This document shows, one piece after another, positions 35,063 through 47,880 of a DNA stretch of 64,000 nt (position 1 is the stretch's first letter; each line of letters opens with the position of its first letter). The position numbers and the translations under genes were made by a program. Below the pieces are notes generated by a model that saw nothing but the letters and a program-made list of their open reading frames with translations, was not told where the DNA came from and made no database searches. Source of the stretch: Panax quinquefolius (Eukaryota > Streptophyta > Magnoliopsida > Apiales > Araliaceae); contig CM035166.1 of assembly GCA_020205615.1 (NCBI GenBank), forward strand, positions 86,136,862-86,200,861, read 5' to 3'.

Positions 35063-35079
35063 TTGGTATCGAGCTTAGG
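35063..35079 (+). other. Primer-binding site of A2 (Met tRNA type)
   Basis: TTGGTATCGAGCTTAGG just after the LTR; the usual CAGAGC reads CGAGC. Confidence 0.75.
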
Positions 35080-35239
35080 ATATGATCTCTGGCGGAGATC
35101 GGGGAATAGAACTAGGAGGGAGAGGCGAGTAAATCCTTCGCTAGTGTGTCCTACCTAAGCTTATTTGTTAGTTGGTCGGTATATAGGATATTATGTGATA
35201 TATTGATTTCCTTAATTAACCCTTGTTTTATGACGATGA

Positions 35240-36480
35240 TTTGAGAATGTATTTGAGAATATTAACAATGGAAATGAGGTAGTGGAGATGCTGTACTCAC
35301 CAACGAGGAGAACGTGCAGTAACAGTGGCAATGTTCCTCCCGTGAACAACACCATTGAGCGGATGATGAACGAGGGGATGTTTAGAAGTTTTTGCAGTTC
35401 ATGTAAAATCGCACGAGGAGGAAACTCGTGTTCAAAATACTGAGGAGGAAATGATAGCAATTCACGGGTTGTCACAAACCAAGCGATTCAAAGAGTTGGG
35501 ACCACCAAAATTTAAGGGAAAGCAGATCCGATCATGGCGGAAACATGGGTCAAACAAATTACCAAGATATTCGATGTCTTGGGATGCACGGAGGAACGAA
35601 GGTTCCATTCGCCACCTTTATGTTCCGTGGCAGGCGGACTCTGGTGGGAGTCTGCATGAAGCGTACCCATCCGTACAAGCACTTTTCGGCATGTCTTGGG
35701 AGGCGTTTTGAAGCTATTTAATGACAAATACTTTCACGAAAGTGTTCGTTATATGAAGGAAGTGGAGTTCATCGATTGGAACAAAACAACATGGCGGTGT
35801 CTCGAAGACGAGGCAAAGTTTGCGAGTTATCTAGGTTTGCACCTCATTTGGTGGAGAATGAGGAGCGTATGACGCGGATGTTTCTTAGAGGTTTGAAACC
35901 GGATACGCCGTCGATATCTCATTTCTCATAAATTTCTCTTTATTAGGATGTTGTAAACAGGGCTCAATTATTAGAGCGAGATAACGAGTACGGCCAATTG
36001 AGGGGCCACAACCGGGATCGTATCGGAGATAGCGATCAGCAGAATAATGATAACTGCGGAGAAAGAAAGCAGACGGATGAAATGGTAACCACTCTGGTGG
36101 TAATCATGGCCATGAAAATAGAAGAAGCGAGTCGGGAAGAGATTTTAAAAGAGGAGATTTAACAACGACCATGTGAAGATGACAAGGTCTTGAAAAGAAT
36201 CGGTTCTAAGGGAGGAGAACGACCACCCATCGTATATGCTACAAATGCGGAAAAAGAGGGACATATCGGTCAAGCGCCACAGCAGTTCAAGGTATGCTAT
36301 AATTGTGGAAAGGAAGGACATATCGCTCGAGATTAGACGAGAGAATGAAACCTAGTTCAATGGGGACGGTGACTCAAAAGATCGTCGAAAAAGTCAAAGT
36401 CAACGATTAAAGGAAGAGCGTTTGTTGTGATTTGGTCATAATGCGAGAACCCAAACGAGGTGATCACGGGTAAGCTATTT
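35240..36480 (+). pseudogene. gag: A2 gag remnant
   Basis: Parallel to A1 gag (9759-10985). 35451-35711 contains FKELGPPKFKGK, after which frames change repeatedly; the WWE block is scrambled. The zinc knuckle near 36297-36340 reads CYNCGKEGHIARD and then a TAG in place of the last Cys. More damaged than A1 gag at the N-terminus. Confidence 0.8.
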
Positions 36481-37790
36481 ATAAATTCTTGCGAAGTTAG
36501 ACTTTGACCTATCTCGTGGAAACTCCGTTAGGAGAAACTTTCATCACATCCAACATTTATAAATCTTGTTTGATTCAAGTTGGCACCATTACCTTACCAT
36601 TGACCTTATCTCTTTAAAGATACTTGTTTTTTATGTGATTTTAGGGATTGATTGGTTAACTACTCATCATGCCAAAATTGATTGTTTTCGTAAGGTTGTT
36701 AGTTTTCATATTCCTAACCAACTGTTATGCTAATTCAAGCAACTAAACCATTAAAATCGATCATCATCATATATCTAATCATAAAGCTATTCGTTTATTA
36801 AAAAGCGGATGTCAAGCTTTCTTAGCCCATGTTATGGATTTGAATAAAGACACGTCAAATTTGAATAATATTCTGTTGTTATTGACTTTCTGGCGTATTT
36901 CTCGAAGAACTTCCGATCTACCCCGTAAGCGTGAAGTTGAATTCTTTATTGATCTTGAACACCGTACAAAGCCCATTTCTAAAACCCCATATCAAATGGC
37001 TCCTATTGAACTTCGTGGAGTTAAAGGTCCAACTACTGTGAATTGTTGGACATCGGTTTCATTCGATCTAGTACATCTCCTTAGGGTGCTCTGTTTTATT
37101 CGTAAAGAAGAAAGAGCGGGAGTATGCGACTTTTGTATTGACTATCGGGAATTGAACCATGTCACCATCAAGAATAGGTATCCTCTACCTCGTATTGATG
37201 ACTTGTTTGACCGATTGCAAGGGCACAATTCTTTTCAAAAATCGATCTTCGTTCGGATATCATCGGTGAAGATTAGGCGAGGATATTCCAAAGACCGCCG
37301 AAATCGGTATGGGCATTATGAATTCTTAGTCATGTCTTTCGGATTGACTAATGCTCTGCTGACTTTCATGGATATGATGAACCAAGTATTCAAGGAATAT
37401 TTGGATCAATTCGTTGTTGTCTTTATTGATGACATCCTCATATATTCCAAAAGCCGTGAAGATCATGAGCACCATTTGATCTTTGGTACTCCAAAGGCTT
37501 CGTGAAAACCAACTATATGCCAAATTGAAGAAATGCGAGTTCGGCTTGAGGAAGTAGCATTCTTTGGGCACGTGGTGTCAAAACATGGAGTATCCGTTGA
37601 TCCGTGAAGATTGAAGCAATACAAAGTTAGAGCAACCAAAAGTCGGTGGATCAAGTAACGTAGCTTTTTGGGCTTAATTTGGTTATTATCGGAGATTAGT
37701 GGAAGGGTTTTCTCGAATCGCTACTCCATTAACTCGGCCTAACTCGGAAGGATACAAAATTCGTTTGGAGCGAAGAATGCGAGAAAAGTT
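36481..37790 (+). pseudogene. pol: A2 protease remnant and reverse transcriptase
   Basis: The protease DTG block seen in A1 is missing: the sequence jumps near 36495 from the end of gag to KLDFDLS-type sequence. The later DVILGIDWLTTHH-type block survives at about 36630-36670. RT is open at 36834-37505, with [31 protein letters not shown] and an intact FIDD active site (37422-37433). The middle SKIDLRSGYHQ block is garbled. It is thus the only family A copy in the window with a complete RT catalytic motif. Confidence 0.85.
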
Positions 37791-38240
37791 TCCAAGAGCT
37801 TAAGAGGAGACTTATTTAAGACTGTTCTAACAATACCATCCGGTTCGGATGGATTTGTTATCTATAAGCGATGCTTCGTGCAAAGGGTTAGGATGTGTTC
37901 TCATGCAACGTGGGAAAGTCATAGCCTATGCCTCGCGACAACTTAAAGAGTATGAGAGGAATTATCCTACTCATGATCTAGAGTTAGCGGCCGATCGTTT
38001 CGCGCTTAAAAATATGGAGGCACTATCTATATGGGGAGAAAGTGGAGATATATTCGGACCATAAAAAGCCTTAAATATTTCTTCACTCAAAAAGAACTCA
38101 ACATGCGGCATCGACGTTGGCTCGAGCTATTGAAAGACTACGACCACACTATTCAATACCATCTGGTAAAGCAAGCGTAGTAGGCGACGCATTGAGTAGA
38201 AGATCATATGCGAGGAATGAGTGCGATGATGTCAAGTATA
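37791..38240 (+). pseudogene. pol: A2 RNase H
   Basis: 37849-38064 reads [17 protein letters not shown] (catalytic Asp), [20 protein letters not shown] (Glu) and then shifts. The SDHKS and ADALS blocks follow in other frames at 38050-38200. A1 lacks most of this segment. Confidence 0.82.
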
Positions 38241-39715
38241 CGCGATAGAGCCAACTTTAATAGAAAAAGTTAAGGTTGCTCAAGCCACCACCCAGGCCGA
38301 TGCGTATGAAGAAGAAAGTACAAGAAGAAGCTATTAGGAAGCGAGAATTGATGAAGAAGGAATACTTGAGTCCACTCTAGACTTTGTGTTCCTAACGACT
38401 ACGATTTGAAGTACAAGATTATGATGGAGGCACAATACGCCATTTGCAATCCATCACGGAAGTACTAAAATGTATCGTGATCTTCGACATACATTTTGGT
38501 GGAACAATATGAAGAGAGAGATTGCCAAGTTTATCTCGATGTGTTTAACTTGCCAACGTGTAAAGGCGGAGCATCTTGTACCTAAGGGTCCGTTGCAACC
38601 ACTTGAGATTCCGGAATGGAAGTGGGAACACATTACTATGGATTTCGATTCACGGGTCTTCCTACGGTTTCTCAAGGCATCAATGCTATTTGGGTTATTG
38701 TTGATAGATTAACCAAGTACGCTCATTTCTTGCCAATACGGAGACTTATTCCTTGAACGTCTTGCTAGTATATGCGTGAATGAGATTGTGAGGTTGCATG
38801 GCATGCTGTATCCATAGTTTCGGATCGTGACCCAAGATTCACTTCAAGATTTTGGGTTAGCTTGCAAAAAGCTATGGGCACGCATTTACGATTTAGTTAA
38901 GCATACCATCCCCAAAACGGACGGACAATCGAGAGGACTATTCAAACTCTTGAAGATTTATTAAGACTCGTGTCCTAGACTTCAAGGGCGGTTGGGATAA
39001 GTATTTACCATTGGTGGAATTCTCCTACAACAACGGTTATCAAGCAAGTATAGGTGTGGCTCCATTTGAAGCATTATATGGACGAAAGTGTCGTTCTCAA
39101 TATGTTGGGATGAGGTGGGTGAAGCAACATTGTTGGGACCCGAAAGTTAAATACGTATGACTACCAAAAAGATCCAAATGATTCGACAACGTATACAAAG
39201 CGGCACAAGATCGACAAAAGAGTTATGCGAATCTTCATCGAAAGGACGTGGAATTTAATGTAGGGGATCATGTATTGTTATGAAGTTGCTCCATGGAATG
39301 GAGTTACAAGATTTGGGAAGAGAGGAAAGCTCAATCCATGATTTATTGGTCCATTTCAAATTCTTGACCGAGAGGAGTAGGAAATGTAGCCTATAGACTT
39401 GCGTTACCTCAAAGTATGTCTCGTGTTCATAATGTGTTTCATATATCATGCTTAAGTAAATATGTGAAAGACCCGAACCACGTTATTGAGTTAGAACCGG
39501 ACGAGATAGCAGAAGACTTAACGTATGAGGAGGTACTGTCAAGATCTTGGATAGGAAGGAGCATGTCCCTACACAAGAAAGGTCATACCACAAGTTAAAG
39601 TTTTGTGGAGGAATCATGCTATAGAGGAAATGACTGGGAATTGGAAAGCGGAAATGAAAGCGAGGTATCCTCACCTTTTGAAACACCAGTGTACGTCACG
39701 CCAATTTCGAGGATG
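38241..39715 (+). pseudogene. pol: A2 integrase with chromodomain-like end
   Basis: 38470-38712 carries the zinc-binding domain ([12 protein letters not shown]) and [19 protein letters not shown]. The catalytic core continues in shifted frames ([11 protein letters not shown] at ~38820, [14 protein letters not shown] at ~38930), then [12 protein letters not shown] near 39070. The tail LSKYVKDPNHVIELEPDEIA is open at 39416-39598, followed by a chromodomain-like segment to about 39690. Same order as in A1, with different break points. Confidence 0.82.
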
Positions 39716-39723
39716 AAATTTCA

Positions 39724-39736
39724 TAAGGAGGGAGGT
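39724..39736 (+). other. Polypurine tract of A2
   Basis: AAGGAGGGAGGT next to the 3' LTR start. Confidence 0.8.
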
Positions 39737-42484
39737 TGTAAGACCTCAAATTTTTAAATAAAAAGGAATTTCCTTTATTTATTATTTTGAAATAGTAAGG
39801 GTTGATTTGATTAATGTGGATAGTTAAGGGTTAAATACGCAAATATTTCAAAATAAGCAAGTGGTTATAAAATATTTATTATCGTCTTGGGAATATTCGT
39901 TTGGTCGTGGAATATTAAATCGCTTGTCGGGAATATTAAATACGACAGTAGCGCTTGACCATGTGTGGGCCCCATAACGGAAAGCGATTGGATGAAGAAA
40001 ATGACAAATATAAGTTGTTTTTAAATAACGGCGTAGTTGTTAATACTGTTGGAATACCCGGTGGTTAAAACACACTAATACGCGTTGTTGAGCGAAATTT
40101 ACTACCGGATTGCACCAATAATTGATTCTTACGTAAGAAGGCACTACTCAATAATGGTTACGATAATTACTGCTCAAAGATTTTATTTTATTGATTCAAT
40201 AATTCTTTGCGTTGATATTTTATATTGTTGTTGTTTCAATAATTGTCATTACACAAGATTTTTCATTATCGAAGCAATAATTCATATTATCCGAATAATA
40301 TTATTAGATAACATTATTGGCAATGTCTAGAAAGTTACATCTAAGGAGAGGTTTGGTCACCTAATTGCGCGCCAAGAAGAAGAAATTCTTATTGGAAAGC
40401 CCCTCTTTCTGAAGCGCACGGTTGTCAATATTGTGATTCTGTAATATTATTTATGAATAATTAATTATTGATTCATATGATGAGAAAAATATTGATTTTA
40501 TGTGGATATAGATGGAGAAAATTTTTATAGTGACAATTGTTGAAAATTGAAATTTTATCTTTTTTACGATAAAATAATTCATTTAAATATATTATTTTAA
40601 TAATATATTAACGGTGATATTTTTACAATGAATGTGGGATATATGAGTATACGAGGAGGAAGAGTATTTTTGTTGCAATAAATGTTTAAAACATGTTAAA
40701 CATGTCGGTGGACCCCATTTATTGACTGAAATTTGATTATAGCCTGTAAAATCGCCCGTTTGTGGATTTCGGTCGATTTCTATTTGGAATTTGGAAAACT
40801 TTCTTCTGCAAAGTTGTAGAGAATTGAATTTCCTATAAAACTCATGAGATTCGAATTTTCTGATGAAAGGGCTATTTATTATGAATTATTGAAGCTCGAA
40901 GTTCGAAATAATTAATTTTTGGAAGTTTTAATTGTTTTATTTAAGAAAAACGTTTTTTGAAATCCCACATGTGATACAAATGTGCTGAATTCAGTTGGTC
41001 TAAGGTGGGCTTGAATTTGTTTAATTATATTATTATTTTATTAAATTTTCTGCTTTGGTGTTCTAAGCATTTTCCTATAAATAGGGTGCTTAGGTTAGAA
41101 TTGAAAATCACACCAGTTTTCTCTCTCTATATTATCGAGCGTATTCTTGTGAGTATTTTGAGTATACTTTGAGTATTGCTAGACGGTGCAAGTTCCCTTC
41201 AGCACTATACCCGGTATTCTAGCTAGAAGTACTGATCTTTCGAGGTAAGGGATATTATTTTTTTCGTAATGATATTATTTCTTCAATATCATTATACTGA
41301 AATGTTGATCTGAAGTTTTTATCAAATTTGGAACTTTTTCATGTCGGGGTTACTATTCATGGGTTACTATTCACGAGTTACTATTCATGAGTTACTATTC
41401 ACGAGTACTATTCATGAAGCGTGAAGATGTTTTTGTGGAATTTCTATCTTTTGGTGTCGGAGTTACTATTCACGTATACGGCACTATTCACGATATCTGG
41501 CACTATTCACGATATACGGTACTATTCTTAGGAAAATAAAATTTCTTCTTTTCGTCCAAAACATCTATTCGGATACTAACTCGATTGTATCCATGTTTTG
41601 ATCATTCTTGAATTTTACACCACTATGATTATTTTGAGGTATTTTGGGCGTGGATAAAACCAAGTACGAATCCTTAATCCTTAATCCTTGTCATTTTGTT
41701 TCCTTTGGATTCATTTCTTTAAAAAAAAAATATTTTCATCATCCTCGGTCTTAAATGATGATATTAAGGAATATCTTTGGCTTTGTAGTGCAAAGATGAA
41801 TGATTTCTTAAGAATATCTTTGGCTGTAGTGCAAAGATGAATGATTTTGAAGAATATCTTTGGCCCGTAGTGCAAAGATGAGCAGTGTTTAAATGAACAT
41901 GAATTAATGATGAATATCTTTGGCACAGTAGTGCAAAGATGAATATTTGATTCGAGATGTATATTGATTGATGTTCTGAGGATAAAAGATAGAGCGATGA
42001 ACTTTTAAATTCATACATAGAAGATAGTAGTTTGCATTCTCTACTTAACTCTTCTAATGAATTATTATTTCATTGCGAATATTGATTTAAAATTTGTTGT
42101 CTATTGTATTCTATTATATTTTTCCTGTTGAAGACTAACGATAATTTGTTGTATATTATCTTAGTCATAATATTCTTCTTGAGCTAGTTGAGCTCACCCT
42201 TTTCCTTTTGTTCCATTTTTCTCAGGAGGCGAGAATATAGCGAGTACGAGTCGGGGTATGGAATGAAGGTTTTAGAAAGGATTGTTTAGTAGTCCTCACC
42301 ATTTTTGTAAAATAATGTATCAATAAATGTGATGAGGATTTATTTGAGTATAGATATTGTCTAGAAGATAATATTTGTATTCAAACTCACGATTTCTTGT
42401 TGTAATAATAAAGTTGTAGTTGTTTCTGTATCATGTATTGACAACTCAGAATAGGTGATGTATACCTATTTTGGGGGCGTCACA
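39737..42484 (+). repeat. 3' LTR of A2
   Basis: Starts TGTAAGACCTC; ends GGGGGCGTCACA. TATA box at 41076-41084, TTACTATTCATGAG array at 41347-41420, hairpin array at 41768-41945. Confidence 0.95.
41076..41084 (+). promoter_or_regulatory. LTR TATA box, A2 3' LTR
   Basis: TATAAATAG in the conserved context. Confidence 0.55.
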
Positions 42485-42489
42485 ATGAT
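42485..42489. repeat. Right target-site duplication of A2 (ATGAT)
   Basis: Copy of 32279-32283. Confidence 0.95.
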
Positions 42490-42953
42490 GTTTTATAAAA
42501 AGGTTTTTTTAAACCCTGATGCTCAATAGTAATTGAGACCTTTTACACTCCCATTTTATTAAGTGTTCGGCTTGATTGATTTTATTTTACGAATGCGAGG
42601 CATCCATATGAAAATAATGTACAAAATAATGCCGACTTCCTCGTGGGTATGGAAACCATCTCGAGGAAATTCAGAACCGCGATAATAATTTACAAAGGCG
42701 CCATAAATTTGAAAATGTCCATCACGGAGAACCGAATCTAGATCAATGGGATGAATCTGTGATCACACATGATTCCTAGGCGCCTGAGAATCTTTGCAAT
42801 TTGTATGAAAGCGATAGCAATGTATATATATAAAAGGCTGTAAATATATATATCTGAGACATGATCACCAACCACGAAGCACCTCCATGGGGATCAAAAT
42901 GTAAATAAAAGCGTAAAAGCGATCAACTACCATGAAAGAAACTCGAGCAGGCG

Positions 42954-42956
<3 letters not shown>

Positions 42957-43000
<44 letters not shown>

Positions 43001-43340
43001 CAATAAACGCACCGGATGTAAAATCCAGGCTCATCGAACAGAGTTCAACCACAGTTTATATATATATATATAAGTATAAATATATATATAAAAGCGAATA
43101 AATGCACCGGATATAAAATCCAGGTTCATCGAACAGAGTTCGACACACAGTTAATATATATATATATATATATATTAAATCAGCAAACGCTCCAGACCGA
43201 AGTCTAGGCTCATCGAACAAAGTTCGACACACAGTTCATATATATAAATATATATATATAGAAAAGAAAATAAATGCTCCAGACCGAAGTCTAGGCTCAA
43301 TCGAGGCATAACTCGATAATGTTAGTCAATATATATATAT
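42957..43340. repeat. TA microsatellites alternating with ~90-110-bp tandem units
   Basis: A (TA)~20 run at 42957-42998, then about four units each containing AAACGCACCGGA- or AATGCTCCAGACC-type sequence, (A)TCCAGGCTCATCGAACAGA and GTTCGACACACAGTT, separated by (TA)n tracts. Unit variants (CCGGATGTAAAATCC, CCAGACCGAAGTCT) occur in pairs, suggesting stepwise duplication. Confidence 0.85.
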
Positions 43341-43665
43341 AAATATAATATATATACAGACTGGAATGAAACCACAGACCGAAATCTGGGCAAAAGCAAG
43401 CAACACGACTCTTAACGTGTAGAAGGGTGTGTGCAAAGATGAAGAGAAAAACTCTAAAGTGTGTGAGAAGGCTTACAGCTGACTGCTAAAAAAGGCTTCT
43501 ATATCTTTAGAGTGGGTAAACACTGGCTTTTGTGGGTACAAAAAAGGCTATATATGAGCTCACATGTGTTTAAAAGTGGGAGAATACACTGTATGGGCGA
43601 GTGCGGAGTGAATTGTGCAGGGTTTCCCCGTCTTTTTCTCCTTCAAAATCAGCACCCCAAGCCCT

Positions 43666-43675
43666 CTATTTATAG
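43666..43675 (-). promoter_or_regulatory. TATA-like box on minus strand in sequence F
   Basis: The complement reads CTATAAATAG, preceded by TACC on that strand. It resembles LTR promoters elsewhere in this window. Confidence 0.4.
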
Positions 43676-44423
43676 GTATATTATCCGCAGGTGTACCAGA
43701 GGCAACCCGGGTTGGCCCGGGTTTTTTGGGTCGGGTTGTCTCGAAGTACGTGTACTCAGACATTATAATGTCCACTCAAACTTTCAGAAGTGCAATCCGG
43801 GCATCCGTTTGAGGTATACAGGACCTATTTCGGACCGCATGGTTTGTCGAGAGTTATCACGATGGCATGGGATTAGAGTTTGTGCGAAGTCATTGAAGAT
43901 GGGACGATGCCCTCCGGTCTTCAAGCTTGAACTTTCATCCGTTACCCCGCACAATAGTCACTCGGGATTGGTTAGTCTTGTGGGACATTGTTGCGTAGAG
44001 ACTTGACATGGCATCGTGTTGACGAGATGACGATGTTGCCCCTCATCGCTGTTATCGCCGGATTGGGCTGATAATGCAGATGTTGCTCAAGCTTCGCTGA
44101 GATTGGACTGCTGCAATTTGTTGAAGGTCCTCATTATCATCTTTGAAGTGTGCATGTCTTCCCGATGTTGTCGTCGGGTTGGTACAGTGGATCTTGTTGT
44201 GAGCTCCGAGATTGAAGCTGGTCGCATTTGAAACAAGCATTTCCGGGGTTATCTCCGAAATTGCATTCCTTGGGGTCATCACCAAGTTTGGGGGCTATTC
44301 CCATGGTTGGGACTGAGACTGGATACCTCGGGGTCATCTCCGAGATTAATCAGTCTTCTCCGGTGTGTGTTCCGGTATTGTATCTGTAGGCCTCGGGGTT
44401 ATCTCCGAGGTTGGATTTGGTTA

Positions 44424-45963
44424 TGTTGGGAGAATGCATATTATGATTTGATGTTTTAAATGTATATGTTCATGATTATTTGTAAGGTCTTTAAATGAAT
44501 GTATGTACAAGGACTTAGTGATAGATCAAAATTGTTAGGTTGATCTAAGCTTTCAACGTGTACCATTCTGATAAAGAATGTATAGATAGAAAGATCAAAA
44601 CTGTTAGGTTGATCTTAAGATGTAATAGATTAGTCTTGAAGAAATCGTAGTGCATCCATCTGATTAACATTGAAGAAGTCAAGGAAGAAAACGTAGAGCC
44701 TAAAGATTGTAGTGTGCCTGCCTTGAAGGGGACTCTTCAGAAATCGTAGAGTGGTCCCAACGTTTGCCGAGCCAACTCTACGATCGCAGTATGCTGAAGG
44801 AAACATGAAGTTTTACAAGTCAACGATCGTAGTGTTCTCTCAGGAACGTAGAGTCAAACACGAGCAAGAGAAGATCGTAGTGTGCGAAGGATGAAGGGAA
44901 ATCGTAGTGCTCTCGAACTAATAGCTTCGTAGTATGCAAAAATGTCAAAGAAACTACGATCTAAATCGTAGAACACCACGATCCAAATCGTAGAGCATCA
45001 TCTGTCTCATGTCAAAAAAACGTCGAGCCTCATGATCTGTGTTTTCAACAAGTGAGGAATGGATCCTGGATGCTGCAGTGCTCATCAGTCCCAGAATATA
45101 TAAAATATCCTTAGTATGCAACAAAGAAGCGTAGTGAAGAAGCTAAGGATAGTACCATGGGTAAGAGGGACAAAATACCTTTTTAGGTGGTAGGTGAGAA
45201 AGAAGCCTGCAGTGTCAGTGGGCCAGAATAAAGAATTTAGAAGATGTGCAGAAATGTCTCCATCACAGTACAGAAAGTTCAAATGCATTTAATGCCACAA
45301 CGGATGGATCCAACGGATAGTTTTCAACATCACATATATACAGATCAGACAGATGAGAGAGAAAGAAGCAAGCATTAATCAAACAACGTGAACATCTCTC
45401 TCAAGCTCAACTCTACGAACTGAGATATTTCAAAGCTTGCTCAGCTACTCAGTTCTTAACGAACCAGTGCTTACACAACAACTAAGTAGCAAACATCAAG
45501 AACTCAACAACTATCAATCAACTGAAGAAGAGTACCAAGTTTGTTGGACTTGAAGAGTTTGTAGTGAACTGTAAGAAAGCCAAGTCTGCTGGACTTGAAG
45601 AGTTCAAGAATGAACTAGAGAAGTTCCTAGACTGCTGGTCTAGAAGGAATCTGTGTGATTCAGAAGATTGTAAAAGACATCTTTAGTGGATATTCTACTC
45701 GTTGAGTAGAAGAGTGGACTAGGAGCTTTGAGTGCTTTGAACCACTTAAAAACAACTGTGTCATTTACATTGATGCTATAATTGCTATATCTGCTATAAC
45801 TGCCTTACTCGCTCATAACTCCATTGCTTGGTAAAGAAGATTAAAACAAATACTAATTCCGCAAAGTTTTAATCATTATCTAAGAACAAGTTAAAACAAA
45901 AAGATTTTCAAATATCTATTCAACCCCCCCTTCTAGATAACTTGTGCCTACTAGGAACTAACA
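44424..45963 (+). repeat. 5' LTR of element C (about 1540 bp)
   Basis: Starts TGTTGGGAGAATGC and ends CTAGGAACTAACA next to the primer site. 44640-45010 is dense in CGTAG words in both orientations. A ~45-bp direct duplication (CCAAGT..GGACTTGAAGAGTT) lies at 45534-45620. The left boundary is inferred from TG and the sequence change, without a second LTR for comparison. Confidence 0.75.
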
Positions 45964-45965
45964 AT

Positions 45966-45983
45966 TGGTATCAAAGCAGGTTC
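45966..45983 (+). other. Primer-binding site of element C (Met tRNA type)
   Basis: TGGTATCAAAGCAGGTTC two bases after the LTR; near-perfect TGGTATCAGAGC core. Confidence 0.85.
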
Positions 45984-46014
45984 TAATTTACAGCTTACAC
46001 GCTTTAGTAGATCT

Positions 46015-47850
46015 AAATGGCTTTTCGTATCAAGCGAATCCGAGGATGGGGGAGGCGTGAAGCCACCAATGTGCAACAAGGATAAATTTGCTAACTGGAA
46101 AGTCAGGATGCAAGCTTACATGGACTCAATAGATGAAGATCTATTTGAGACTGTTCTTAATGGGCCCTATATACCAAGAAAGCTTGCACCAACCATTGAC
46201 GATCCAAACAGAGTACAAATCAAAGTGAAAGAAGAATGTACAGACACAAAGAAGAGAGCTGTCCAACTTGATAAAAAGGCAAAGAACATCTTGTTCCAAT
46301 CCTTAGAGGACGATTTATTTGAAAATGTTGTAAACAGTAAAACAACTAAGGAAGTTTGGGAAGCACTACTGATTATGCACGAAGGAACTGAAGAAGTCAG
46401 AGAGAACAAGCAGTCTCTCCTGACACAGCAGTATGAAATGTTCACTCATGTGCTGGGAGAAAATGTGACTGCAACCTATGAAAGATTCAACGTTCTGCTC
46501 AACTCTCTACGAGCATATGGGAAGATTTATCCTAACAAAGATCTAACCATAAAGTTCATGAGAGCCCTACCGAGAATGTGGGATGCAAAGACCACAACAA
46601 TAAGAGAATCAAAGAATCTTAATGAGATGACAGTTCAACAACTGTATAGAAATCTCTTGACGTACGAACTGGAGTTGACCCAACGCGCCGAAACCTTATC
46701 AGAAGGAAGAAGAAAGGATAAGGGTATTGCTCTCAAGGCAAATGAAGGTGTATCAAAAGTCATAACTGAGATTGAATCTGATGATGATGAAGACGATGAC
46801 GAAGACTTTGCTATGCTGGTAAAGAGACTAAGAAGGTTCATGCGATAAGGCAAAACCGGCAAGCCAAAGAATGTCAGCAACTACGTCAGCCAGGAATAAA
46901 TGAATGATTTACGCTACAACTACAAAAAACCTGGTCATTTCATTGCTAACTACAACAAGCCTATCAAAGAAGAACTAAAGAAGAAATCTCATGCAAAGAA
47001 AGAATACAAAGGAACCAAGAGGCCTCAGAAAAGAGACAAAGGCCCTGGTTGGGAGGATCGTGGAGTGATTCAAGATAATGACTCAAATGCAGACTCCGGA
47101 GATGAGGAAGAACCACATATGGCCAATTTGTGCTTAATGGCCAAACATGCAAAGGACAAACAAAGCCTAAACATACATGATGTAAGTATTGATGAGGTAT
47201 TTGATTTTAATTCTCCTGATGTAGATATAAGTGACTTAAGAACTTCTTTGCATGACATAACCACTGACCTACATCAATACATGAAGTGGTTCAGAGTCTT
47301 GTCTAAAGATCATTCACTTCTTCAAGAGGAGAAGAAGAAAGCTCAAGAAGAGCTTGAAACAGCCCTTCTAAGTACTAATCTTCTCTCCAAGCTTGAAGCT
47401 GAGAATGAAACTTTAAAACAGACAAACACACATCATGCACAAAGAGAGTCTAAGCTAACCTCTAAAATTGAGGATCTAGAGAAGATTATCTCTGCATGGA
47501 ACAGATCCTCATCATCCATGGACTGCCTGCTCTCTAGTCAGAGAAGCACATTCGACAGAATAGGCTTAGGCTTTGGGGAATCCATCTCAGAGCTAAGTGT
47601 GGAAAAGACAATGGAAACTATCACTAGTAATATCTCAAGTTTTGGTAGAGGCATTGCTTTTGTGAAATCCTCACAGTTGGAAGAACCAGTTCAACTTTGT
47701 TCTACTGTCTCTAGTTATACTCAGAGAAATAAAGGATCTCACGTTGGTCTGGGTTTCATCAAGGAAAAGAGTAACCCAACCTCTACTTACCAACCTCGAA
47801 GAATCGTAGAGTCAAACAAAATCAACTCTACGAGTCAACTGGGAAGGTAA
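46015..47850 (+). pseudogene. gag: Element C gag (Sirevirus type) with coiled coil
   Basis: 46057-46848 (263 codons) has the SIRE-type N-terminus KPPMCNKDKFANWKVRMQAY, IPRKL, KTTKEVWEAL and RALPRMWDAK. A short broken stretch leads to 46900-47850 (316 codons). There the knuckle region reads YNYKKPGHFIANY, so the cysteine positions hold Tyr or Asn while GHF remains. A long coiled coil follows (LLQEEKKKAQEELE, LEAENETLKQ, LTSKIEDLEKIISAW), then RIGLGF. Gag builds the particle and binds RNA. The loss of all three Cys codons, as TGC to TAC-type changes, is notable. Confidence 0.85.
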
Positions 47851-47880
47851 AGTAGAGGTAAGGCACACTCATTACTATTT

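Larger units (their letters stand above)
32284..42484 (+). mobile_element. Element A2: Ty3/Gypsy chromovirus family A, complete with both LTRs
   Basis: Length 10201 bp, LTRs of 2778 and 2748 bp, perfect 5-bp duplication ATGAT. Same family and layout as A1 but with RT and most of RNase H retained. Its LTRs differ from A1 in a ~200-bp block between the AAAACG run and the TATA box (33480-33590, 40920-41040), so A1 and A2 are subfamilies. Confidence 0.95.
42490..44423. mobile_element. LTR-like sequence F, right part
   Basis: Continues the sequence broken by A2. Contains TA-rich tandem units (42957-43340), then a stretch with a TATA-like box on the minus strand (43666-43675), and repeated GGGGTTATCTCCGAGGTTGG words near 44330-44420. 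No gag or pol sequence was seen. The longest frame (43512-44006 +, 164 codons) lacks any recognisable domain. The minus-strand box and the TG at 31825 would fit an LTR read on the minus strand, but both ends are unproven. Confidence 0.45.

Noticed and set aside
43512..44006. 164-codon plus ORF in sequence F
   Set aside because: No recognisable domain, spans an LTR-like promoter region, composition not coding-like.
46635..46880. Minus-strand Ser-rich ORF
   Set aside because: Antisense of an acidic GAT/GAC run in Copia gag.
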